From contig NZ_CP107964.1 in NCBI RefSeq assembly GCF_041434935.1, positions 2,108,001-2,172,000 of the forward strand: a stretch of DNA of 64,000 bases, in the 5' to 3' direction. The notes under the pieces were generated by a model, which saw only the letters and a program-made list of their open reading frames with translations, was not told the origin of the DNA and searched no databases. Position numbers and translations under genes: made by a program. Shown here piece by piece: positions 40,442 through 47,492 of the stretch; position 1 is the stretch's first letter; every line of letters begins with the position of its first letter. This DNA is from Kitasatospora sp. NBC_00374 (GTDB lineage Bacteria > Actinomycetota > Actinomycetes > Streptomycetales > Streptomycetaceae).

Positions 40442-41226
40442 CGGTGGCCCTCCTCGGCCGCTGCGGACAGTTCCAGGCCGCGCTGCAGCCGGTTCATCCC
40501 GGCCAGCCAGCGGTCCGGGGTGGTCGCCCGGGCCGCGTAGTAGTCGGCCACCTCGGTGTGCGGGAGGATCAGGAACTCCTCGGCCGCGATGGCCCGCAGC
40601 ACCTCGTCGGCGACGGCGGACGGCTCGATCGCGGTCGGTTCGAGCAGGGCCTGCCCGACGTCTCCGGTCGAGGCGAGCATCGCGGTGCGCACGCCCTGCG
40701 GGCAGAGCGCGTGGACCTTCAGGCCGCGGTGCCGGTAGGTGGCGGAGAGCCATTCGGCGAAGGCGAGCGCGCCGTGCTTGCTGACCGCGTACGGGGCCGA
40801 GCCGAGCATGGTGAGCAGGCCGGCCGCCGAGACGGTGGCGAGGAAGCGGCCCTCGCCGCGCTCCAGCCACTCGGGGAGCAGCTGTTCGGCCGCCCGGACG
40901 TGGGCCATCACGTTCACCTCCCAGGCCTGGGCCCAGGCCTCGGGGCCGGCGTCCGCGCCGCCGGTCGGGGCGACGCCGGCGTTGGCGCAGTAGACGTCCA
41001 CGGCGCCCAGCTCGCGGCGGGTGGCGGCGAGCAGCGCGGCGATGCCCTCGGCGGAGGCGGCGTCGCCCGGGACGGCGAGGCCGCCGATCCGGGTGGCGAC
41101 CGCCTCGGCGCAGGCGGCGTCGAGGTCGTTGACCACCACCCGGTCGCCGCGGGCGGCGAAGGCGGTGGCGAGCGCCGCGCCGATGCCCCGGCCGGCGCCG
41201 GTGACGACGACGACCTGCCCGGTCAC
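40438..41226 (-). CDS. short-chain dehydrogenase/reductase
   Basis: 262 residues from GTG 41226 (VTGQVVVVTGAGRGIGAALA), overlapping the upstream stop as GTGA. The cofactor motif TGAGRGIG, the NAG motif (YCANAGVAP) and the catalytic Ser/Tyr/Lys (TVSAAGLL... PYAVSKHG) are present. It is a probable 3-hydroxyacyl or alcohol dehydrogenase in the acyl-CoA catabolic regulon. Confidence 0.88.
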   Translation of the reverse strand: MTGQVVVVTGAGRGIGAALATAFAARGDRVVVNDLDAACAEAVATRIGGLAVPGDAASAEGIAALLAATRRELGAVDVYCANAGVAPTGGADAGPEAWAQAWEVNVMAHVRAAEQLLPEWLERGEGRFLATVSAAGLLTMLGSAPYAVSKHGALAFAEWLSATYRHRGLKVHALCPQGVRTAMLASTGDVGQALLEPTAIEPSAVADEVLRAIAAEEFLILPHTEVADYYAARATTPDRWLAGMNRLQRGLELSAAAEEGHR

Positions 41227-41978
41227 AGCCCGCCGCCGAGGGTCACTCCGCCGTCGACCACCAGGGTCTGGCCGGTGATCCAGCCGGCGTCCGCGGAGAG
41301 CAGGAAGGCGACCGCGCCGGCGACGTCCTCGGGGACGCCGAGGCGGCCGAGCGGGTAGGAGCGGATGACCTTCTCCTCCCGGCCCTCGTACAGCGCCTCG
41401 GCGAACTTGGTCTTGACGATGGCGGGGGCGACCGCGTTGACGCGGATGTCCGGGCCGAGTTCGGCGGCGAGTTCGACGGTGAGCCGCATCAGGGCGGCCT
41501 TGCTGACGCCGTACATGCCGATGCCCCGGGAGGCGCGGATGCCCGCGATGGAGGCGAGGTTGACGACGGCGCCGCCGTGCTCCCCCATCCAGGCGGCGTG
41601 GGCGAGGCGGGTCCAGGCCAGCGGCGCCAGCACGTTGACCGCGAAGATCTTGGCGGCGGCGACCGGGTCGGTGTCCAGGGTCGGGCCGTAGACCGGGTTG
41701 ATGCCGGTGTTGTTGACCAGCATGTCGAGTCGGCCGAACGTCTCCATGGTGCGGGCGACGGCCTCCTCCTGGTGGGCGGGGTCGTCGGACTTGCCGGCCA
41801 CCGCGATCGCGTGGTCGGCGCCGCCGAGGTCGCGGACGGCGTCGTCGAGGGGCTCGGCGTTGCGGGCGGTGATGCACACCTTGGCGCCGCGCTGGACGAG
41901 TTCGCGGGCGATGCCGAGGCCGATGCCCCGGCTGGCTCCGGTGACCACGGCCACCTGGCCCTTGAGGGAGGAGGTCAT
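41223..41978 (-). CDS. short-chain dehydrogenase/reductase (FabG-like)
   Basis: 251 residues from ATG 41978. TGASRGIGLGIA binds NAD(P), VNNTGINP is the NNAG-type motif, and ASIAGIRASRGIGMYGVSKAAL holds the catalytic Ser, Tyr and Lys. The C-terminus WITGQTLVVDGGVTLGGG is typical of 3-oxoacyl reductases. It is the first gene of the minus-strand operon and is controlled by a promoter that carries a copy of the TetR operator. Confidence 0.9.
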   Translation of the reverse strand: MTSSLKGQVAVVTGASRGIGLGIARELVQRGAKVCITARNAEPLDDAVRDLGGADHAIAVAGKSDDPAHQEEAVARTMETFGRLDMLVNNTGINPVYGPTLDTDPVAAAKIFAVNVLAPLAWTRLAHAAWMGEHGGAVVNLASIAGIRASRGIGMYGVSKAALMRLTVELAAELGPDIRVNAVAPAIVKTKFAEALYEGREEKVIRSYPLGRLGVPEDVAGAVAFLLSADAGWITGQTLVVDGGVTLGGGL

Positions 41979-42001
41979 CGCCGTACCTTTCGAGAGGGTG
42001 A

Positions 42002-42044
42002 CTAAGCGCTTGCTCAGCATCTTGATGACGGGCCACACTGTCAA
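42002..42044 (-). promoter_or_regulatory. promoter with TetR operator, SDR/quinone reductase operon
   Basis: Minus strand TTGACA (42044-42039), 17 bp, GATGCT (42021-42016). The operator CTAAGC-GCTT-GCTCAG on the plus strand (42002-42017) overlaps the -10 box and has one mismatch from the site at 34675-34690. Confidence 0.65.
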
Positions 42045-42089
42045 CAGGCCGAGCCGTCCGGCATTGATCCATCTGCGAGGATTAGTCCT

Positions 42090-42701
42090 ATGAATGACCC
42101 AGCGACCGCCGACCTCTGGCCCGGCGAAGGCACCGAGGCCCCCCGGCGGCTGCTGCTCGCGGCCGTGGACTCGTTCGCCCGGCGCGGCTACCACGCCACC
42201 ACCACCCGGGACATCGCCACCGCCGCCGGGATGAGCCCCGCCGCGCTCTACATCCACTACCCGTCCAAGGCCGCCCTGCTCGCCGAGATCAGCCGCACCG
42301 GCCACCAGGCCACCTTCGACCTGGTCGAACGCGCCGAGGCCGCGAGCACCGATCCGGTGCGGCAGATGCGACGCCTGGTCGAGGACTTCACCGTCTGGCA
42401 CGCCCGCGGCCACACGGTGGGCCGGATCGTCAACAACGAGCTGCACGCCCTCCCCGAGGACACCTTCGCCGCCGTGGCGGAGCTGCGGATCCGGATCGAG
42501 GAAACGGTTCGCCGGATCATCGAACACGGCGTCGCGGCGGGCCTCTTCGAGGTGTCCGACCCGCGGACCGCCGCCCGGGCCGTCACCTCGCTCGGCGTCG
42601 ACGTCTCCCGCTGGTACACCGAGCGCAGCAGCGAGCCACCCGAGGAACTGGGCCGCCGCTACGCCGAACTGGTGCTGCGGATGCTGGGCGCGACGGCCTG
42701 A
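42090..42701 (+). CDS. TetR-family repressor of the acyl-CoA catabolic regulon
   Basis: 203 residues from ATG 42090. The helix-turn-helix is ATTTRDIATAAGMSPAALYIHYPSK, a standard TetR domain, followed by a ligand-binding domain. It is divergent from the SDR operon, 111 bp apart, and the shared region has the operator CTAAGC-N4-GCTYAG. The identical element lies before the kinase/acyl-CoA dehydrogenase operon 7 kb away. An acyl-CoA is a likely inducer, as for KstR and FadR-type regulators; that is inference. Confidence 0.87.
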   Translation: MNDPATADLWPGEGTEAPRRLLLAAVDSFARRGYHATTTRDIATAAGMSPAALYIHYPSKAALLAEISRTGHQATFDLVERAEAASTDPVRQMRRLVEDFTVWHARGHTVGRIVNNELHALPEDTFAAVAELRIRIEETVRRIIEHGVAAGLFEVSDPRTAARAVTSLGVDVSRWYTERSSEPPEELGRRYAELVLRMLGATA

Positions 42702-42747
42702 CGCCGACCCCTCCCGCACCACCCGCGAGCCGGAGTACGGTGACCCG

Positions 42748-43305
42748 ATGATCACTCGATCCGTCGCCGTCACCTCCGACGTCCTGCTGCGCCCGGTCGC
42801 CGAGGACGACGCCGCCGCCCTGCTGCGCGCGTACCTGCGCAACCGCGAGCACCTGCGCCGCTGGGACCCGCGCCGGGACGAGGACTTCTTCACGCCGGCC
42901 GGCCAGGAGGCCAGGCTGCGCGAGCAGGTGGAGCAGCGCGAGGCCGGGCGGACGGCGCCGTTCGTACTGGCGCACGGCGACGAGATCGTCGGCGCCGTGA
43001 CGCTGTCCAACGTGGTGCGCGGCCCGCTGCAGAGCGCCAACCTCGGGTACTGGATCGATCTCGGGCACGTCGGCCGTGGCCTGGCGAGCGCGGCGGTGAC
43101 GCTGGTCTGCCGGGCCGCCGACCAGCAGCTCGGGCTGCACCGGCTGGAGGCCGGCGCGGCGACCGACAACCCCGGTTCGCAGCGGGTGCTCGCCAAGAGC
43201 GGCTTCGAACGCATCGGTACGGCGCCCAGGCTCCTCCTGATCGACGGCGAGTGGCGGGACCACGTGCTCTTCCAGAAGATCCTCAACGACCGCCGGCCGG
43301 CCTGA
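42748..43305 (+). CDS. GNAT-family N-acetyltransferase (RimJ-like)
   Basis: 185 residues from ATG 42748. The pattern LRPVAEDDAAALLRAYLRN, LGYWIDLGHVGRGLASAAV and HRLEAGAATDNPGSQRVLAKSGF is that of RimJ/RimL-type acetyltransferases that modify protein N-termini or small amines with acetyl-CoA. It is 46 bp after the TetR stop on the same strand and may be cotranscribed. Confidence 0.88.
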   Translation: MITRSVAVTSDVLLRPVAEDDAAALLRAYLRNREHLRRWDPRRDEDFFTPAGQEARLREQVEQREAGRTAPFVLAHGDEIVGAVTLSNVVRGPLQSANLGYWIDLGHVGRGLASAAVTLVCRAADQQLGLHRLEAGAATDNPGSQRVLAKSGFERIGTAPRLLLIDGEWRDHVLFQKILNDRRPA

Positions 43306-43385
43306 GCCGCGCCCGCCCGGCGACGTCGGCGACACTGCGACGCTCCGGACCCGGTCGGCGGTGCCACCTTCCCCACCCCATCACC

Positions 43386-43404
43386 TTAGGTTAGGCTCAC
43401 CTAA
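43386..43404. promoter_or_regulatory. iron box (DmdR/IdeR operator)
   Basis: TTAGGTTAGGCTCACCTAA differs at one position from the palindromic consensus TTAGGTTAGGCTAACCTAA. It lies 16 bp before the DUF2470 start, so this gene should be repressed by iron-loaded DmdR. Confidence 0.88.
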
Positions 43405-43420
43405 GAAACGAGGAGGACGG

Positions 43421-44242
43421 ATGCCCCACGCCGAGAACCAGCCGACCCGCGTCGCCGACCGGCCCACCACCCGCCGCACCGCGCCGACGGCCGCCGAACG
43501 CGCCCGCACCATCCTGCAGTTCGCCTCCTCCGTGGTGGTCGACGTGCCGGGCATCGACCTGGTCAACCGGCCGGGCATCCCCCCGCTGGCGACCTGCGCG
43601 GGCCTGCCCGACGGCGCCCTCGCCGTGCTGGTGGAGACCTCCTCGCCGCTCTACCGGGTGGTGGCACTCGCCCGCGAGGAGGAGGTCCCGGCCGAGCTGG
43701 AGGCCGTGGACGTGGCGCCCGTCGCCGTCCCGCAGCGGATCCGGGCGCGGGCCCACGCCCACGGCCGGCTGACCCTGCTGCCGGCCGCGGGCGCCGAGCT
43801 GATCCAGCAGCTCTTCCCGCGCCGGACGGCCGCCGGCCACGCCCTGCTCCGCCTCGACCTGGACCACCTCGCGGTCGAGGACCTCTGGGGCTCGGACTGC
43901 TGCATCGACCTGGGCGCCTTCGCGGTCGCCGCCGCCGACCCGGTCGCGGGCGACGAGGCGACGCTGCTCCAGCACCTCGCCGCCGCCCACCCGGACCAGC
44001 TGGAGCTGCTCGGCAGCCGGGCACTCGACCGGCCGTCCGGCCGGCACGCCTGGCGCGGCCCGGCCGGCGCCCCGCGCCGCGTGGTCCCCGTCGTACTGGA
44101 CCGGTTCGGCCTCCGGGTCCGGCTGATCGGCGAGAGCGACACCCAACTCCTGGACGCCCGCTTCGAGTTCCACCGCCCGGTCACCGTGCCGGACGAACTG
44201 CCGGAGGCCATGCACCGCCTGTTCGCGGGCCTGCGGCACTGA
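43421..44242 (+). CDS. DUF2470 protein, iron-regulated
   Basis: 273 residues from ATG 43421 behind GAGGAGG. The N-terminal part resembles the split-barrel FMN/heme-binding fold (TCAGLPDGALAVLVETSSPL), and the C-terminal part is a DUF2470 domain (LLQHLAAAHPDQLELLGSR, then PVVLDRFGLRVRLIG). DUF2470 often occurs in heme-utilisation proteins of the HugZ type. The iron box supports a role in iron or heme acquisition. No siderophore genes are adjacent. Confidence 0.82.
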   Translation: MPHAENQPTRVADRPTTRRTAPTAAERARTILQFASSVVVDVPGIDLVNRPGIPPLATCAGLPDGALAVLVETSSPLYRVVALAREEEVPAELEAVDVAPVAVPQRIRARAHAHGRLTLLPAAGAELIQQLFPRRTAAGHALLRLDLDHLAVEDLWGSDCCIDLGAFAVAAADPVAGDEATLLQHLAAAHPDQLELLGSRALDRPSGRHAWRGPAGAPRRVVPVVLDRFGLRVRLIGESDTQLLDARFEFHRPVTVPDELPEAMHRLFAGLRH

Positions 44243-44258
44243 GGCCCCGCGGCACCCA

Positions 44259-44289
44259 CCGGCCCGCCGCACCCGACCGGACGGGCCGG
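44259..44289. terminator. terminator between convergent DUF2470 and VOC genes
   Basis: CCGGCCCG (44259-44266) pairs with CGGGCCGG (44282-44289). Confidence 0.45.
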
Positions 44290-44297
44290 CCACCACC

Positions 44298-45098
44298 TCA
44301 GCCGAGCGGGCTGATCACCGAGAACAGCCCGCCCTCCGGATCGCTCAGCCGGGCCACCCGCCCGTACGGGGTGTCGACCGCCTCGCCCACCACCTTGCCG
44401 CCGAGCTCGACCGCCTGCCGGAGCGCGGCCCCGGTGTCGGCGACCGAGAAGAACACCTCCCAGTGCGGGCCGAGCCCGGCCTCCGCGCCGCGCAGCGCGG
44501 CGATGCTGCGGCCCTCGACCCGCAGCACCACCCGCTCGTGTTCGTAGCGCACCTCGAAGTGCGCCGGGTCCCGGCCGTCCCAGCGGAACACCTCGCCGTA
44601 GAACAGCGCCGCCGCGAACGGGTCGGGGGTCCGCAGCTCGATCCAGGACGGGGTGCCGGGCGCGCCCATCCAGACCTCCTCGGCCGGCTCGCCCTCCCAG
44701 ATGCCGAAGGCCGCCCCGGCGGAGTCCGAGGCGAGGATGATCCGGCCGGCGTCGAACGCCAGCGGGCCGACGCCCACCGTGCCGCCGCGCTCGCGGACGC
44801 CGTCGGCGGACTGGTCGGCGCTCTCGGTGCCGAAGATGGTCGTCCAGGCGACCGGGACCTCCCAGTCGCCGCCGATGATGCCCAGCCCGGCGACCTCCAC
44901 ACCGTCCACCACGGCCCGCAGGTACGGTCCCCAGCGGTCCGGCCCCGGCTCGAAGGTCCAGCCGAGCAGCGGTCCGTAGAACGCCTGCGCAAGGTCGAGG
45001 TCCCTGGCCGTGAGACTGACCCAGCACGGCGCACCCGGCACGCAGCGCACCCTGACCGTCTTCTCGTCGACCGTCTTCTCGCCCATCGGATCACCCAT
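44298..45098 (-). CDS. two-domain VOC (glyoxalase/bleomycin-resistance fold) protein
   Basis: 266 residues from ATG 45098, 8 nt after AGGAGC. It has two VOC modules: the first from CWVSLTARDLDLAQAFYGPLLGWTF and the second from PSWIELRTPDPFAAALFYGEVFRWD. The pattern is that of the actinobacterial glyoxalase-like proteins often annotated as hydroxylase or resistance proteins. Metal ligands cannot be assigned with certainty and the substrate is unknown. It is a single gene. Confidence 0.85.
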   Translation of the reverse strand: MGDPMGEKTVDEKTVRVRCVPGAPCWVSLTARDLDLAQAFYGPLLGWTFEPGPDRWGPYLRAVVDGVEVAGLGIIGGDWEVPVAWTTIFGTESADQSADGVRERGGTVGVGPLAFDAGRIILASDSAGAAFGIWEGEPAEEVWMGAPGTPSWIELRTPDPFAAALFYGEVFRWDGRDPAHFEVRYEHERVVLRVEGRSIAALRGAEAGLGPHWEVFFSVADTGAALRQAVELGGKVVGEAVDTPYGRVARLSDPEGGLFSVISPLG

Positions 45099-45265
45099 TC
45101 GGAGCTGCTCCTTCCGGTCCTGCCGAGCTCAGCCTAGGTGCTGCCGGCCCGGCCGGGCCGGATTGGACCGTGCGGCCCGGCCGGGTGACTCCGGCGTGGC
45201 CTGCGCCCGGCCGGATCGGCACTCAGGTGTGATGGGCGCTCGGAACACGGGGTAAGGAGCGGGGT

Positions 45266-46480
45266 ATGGACACCTCATACGTCATCCTGGGCGCGAGCCT
45301 GGCCGGGGCGAAGGCGGCCGAGTCGCTGCGCGAGGAGGGATTCGACGGCCCGATCGTGCTGGTCGGCGACGAGCCCGAGCGCCCCTACGAGCGGCCTCCG
45401 CTCTCCAAGGGCTACCTGCAGGGCGGCACCGAACGGGAGAAGATCTTCGTCCATCCGGCCGAGTGGTACGCCGAGCACCGGGTCGACCTACGCCTGGGCA
45501 CCACCGCCACCGCGATCGACCCGGACGCCCGCACGGTGACGCTGTCCGACGGCAGCCGGCTCGGCTGGACGAAGCTGCTGCTGGCCACCGGCTCGACCCC
45601 GCGCCGGATCCCGGTGCCCGGCGGGGACCGGCCGGAGGCGCTGTACCTGCGCCGGGTCGGGGACAGCGAGCGGCTGCGGGCCGCGTTCCGGCCCGGCGCG
45701 CGGATCGTGGTCGTCGGGGCGGGCTGGATCGGTCTGGAGGCGGCCGCGGCGGCCCGGGCGGCCGGCGCCGAGGTCACCGTGCTGGAGGCGATGGAACTCC
45801 CGCTGCTGCGGGTGCTCGGACGGGAGGTGGCGCAGGTCTTCGCCGACCTGCACGCGGCGCACGGTGTGGACCTGCGCTTCGGTGTCCGGATCGCCGAACT
45901 CGCCGCCGAGGGCGTCCGCCTGGACGACGGCACCCTCGTCCCGGCGGACGCCGTGGTGGTCGGCGTCGGGATCAGCCCGAACACCGGGCTCGCCGAGGCG
46001 GCCGGGCTGGAGGTCTCCGACGGCGTCCGCACCGACCAGCACCTGCGGACCTCGCACCCCGACATCTTCGCGGCCGGTGACGTGGCCAGCGCGTTCCACC
46101 CGCTGTACGGCAAGCCGATCCGGGTCGAGCACTGGGCCAACGCCCTCAACCAGCCGAAGGTGGCGGCGGCCTCGATGCTGGGCCGGGACGCCGTCTACGA
46201 CCGGGTGCCGTACTTCTTCACCGACCAGTACGACCTGGGTATGGAGTACACCGGGTACGCCGAGCCCGGCGGCTACGACCGGGTGGTGTTCCGGGGGGAC
46301 GTCGCCGCCCGTGAGTTCATCGCGTTCTGGCTGGCCGACGGCCGCGTCGTGGCCGGGATGAACGTCAACGTCTGGGACGTCACCGACCCGATCCGCGATC
46401 TGGTCCGCTCGGGCCGGCAGGTCGACGTGGACGCCCTGACCAGCCCTCGGGTGCCGCTGGAGGAACTGGCGAAGCCCTGA
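45266..46480 (+). CDS. FAD-dependent ferredoxin reductase (rhodocoxin-reductase-like)
   Basis: 404 residues from ATG 45266 (AAGGAG upstream). FAD motif YVILGASLAGAKAAESLR, NAD motif IVVVGAGWIGLEAAAAAR near residue 150, and the family mark DIFAAGDVASAFHPLYGK followed by RVEHWANALNQ. It should pass electrons from NAD(P)H to a small ferredoxin. The P450/ferredoxin pair at 19.5-21.0 kb lacks a reductase and this gene could serve it. It stands alone. Confidence 0.9.
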   Translation: MDTSYVILGASLAGAKAAESLREEGFDGPIVLVGDEPERPYERPPLSKGYLQGGTEREKIFVHPAEWYAEHRVDLRLGTTATAIDPDARTVTLSDGSRLGWTKLLLATGSTPRRIPVPGGDRPEALYLRRVGDSERLRAAFRPGARIVVVGAGWIGLEAAAAARAAGAEVTVLEAMELPLLRVLGREVAQVFADLHAAHGVDLRFGVRIAELAAEGVRLDDGTLVPADAVVVGVGISPNTGLAEAAGLEVSDGVRTDQHLRTSHPDIFAAGDVASAFHPLYGKPIRVEHWANALNQPKVAAASMLGRDAVYDRVPYFFTDQYDLGMEYTGYAEPGGYDRVVFRGDVAAREFIAFWLADGRVVAGMNVNVWDVTDPIRDLVRSGRQVDVDALTSPRVPLEELAKP

Positions 46481-46502
46481 CCCGGACGGCCGGGCGCGGC
46501 GC

Positions 46503-47492
46503 TCAGCCCTCGGACGCCGCGTCCGGCCGGACCGCGATGTGGTCGGCGGCGAGATCGACCGCCACCCGGTGCTCCATGCCGAGCGCCTCCAGGAACTTCG
46601 CCGGGAGCTGGACCCGGCCGGTGCGGTCGAGCATCACGTACTCCCGCTCGCTGACCGACTCCGTCCCGTGCTCGTCGGTGACGGTGCGCCGGAGCACCTC
46701 ACTGCTGGTCCGGCCGTCCCGGACCGCCACCGTCCGGCGTACCTCGCCGGCCACCAGCGGGTCGTGGGTGACGATGACGACCGTGGCGCCGAGTTCGCGG
46801 TTGACGGTGCGGAAGGCCTCGAAGATCCCGGCTCCGGTCTCCGAGTCCAGCTCGCCGGTGGGCTCGTCGGCGAGCACCACCGCCGGGTCGTTGGCCAGGG
46901 CCACCGCGATCGCCACCCGCTGCTGCTGGCCGCCGGAGAGCCGGTCCGGCCGGCGGTCGGCGAGGTCGCCGACGTCCAGGGCGTCCAGGAGTTCCGCGAC
47001 CCGGGCCGCCTGCCGCTTCGCCGCCCCGCGCGAGCGTCCGCCGCCCCGCAACTGCATCGGCAGGGCCACGTTCTGGGCCGCGGTCAGGAACGGCTGGAGG
47101 TTGCGCGCGGTCTGCTGCCAGACGAAGCCGACCACCTCGCGGCGGTAGCGCAGGCGTTCCCGGGCGGACATGCCCAGCAGGTCGCAGCCGGCCACGGTCG
47201 CCCGGCCCGCCGTCGGAACGTCCAGGCCGGCGAGGATGTTGAGCAGCGTCGACTTCCCGCTGCCGGAGGCACCGACCAGGGCGACCAGGTCACCCTGGTC
47301 GACCAGCAGGTCGAGCCCCTGGAGGGCCTGCACCTCGATCCGGTCCGCGCTGAAGATCCGCACCAGCCGGTCGCAGGCGATCGCCGCGCCGGCCCCGTAC
47401 GCCCGGGGCTCGGCGGCGGCCAGCGCCCGGTGCTGAAGATCCCGCAGGGTCGGCGACCCGTCCGCGGCCAGGTCCTGGGACGCGCTGCTCAA
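46503..47492 (-). CDS. ABC transporter ATPase with C-terminal AbrB/SpoVT-like domain
   Basis: 329 residues from TTG 47492, which overlaps the upstream permease stop as TTGA; no better start is near. The ATPase has Walker A GASGSGKST, signature LSGGQQQRVAIA and Walker B VVLADEPTGELDS, as in MacB/LolD-type FtsX exporters. After the ATPase (about residue 280) a 45-residue extension reads YVMLDRTGRVQLPAKFLEAL, then a short strand end. It matches the swapped-hairpin AbrB fold, normally a DNA-binding dimerisation unit. Such a fusion is unusual and could link transport and dimerisation or gene control. Confidence 0.85.
   Translation of the reverse strand: MSSASQDLAADGSPTLRDLQHRALAAAEPRAYGAGAAIACDRLVRIFSADRIEVQALQGLDLLVDQGDLVALVGASGSGKSTLLNILAGLDVPTAGRATVAGCDLLGMSARERLRYRREVVGFVWQQTARNLQPFLTAAQNVALPMQLRGGGRSRGAAKRQAARVAELLDALDVGDLADRRPDRLSGGQQQRVAIAVALANDPAVVLADEPTGELDSETGAGIFEAFRTVNRELGATVVIVTHDPLVAGEVRRTVAVRDGRTSSEVLRRTVTDEHGTESVSEREYVMLDRTGRVQLPAKFLEALGMEHRVAVDLAADHIAVRPDAASEG

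Noticed and set aside
42081-42092. AGGATTAGTCCT as a separate operator for the TetR at 42090.
   Set aside because: It has two mismatches between arms, overlaps the start codon and does not resemble the CTAAGC-type sites of this regulon.
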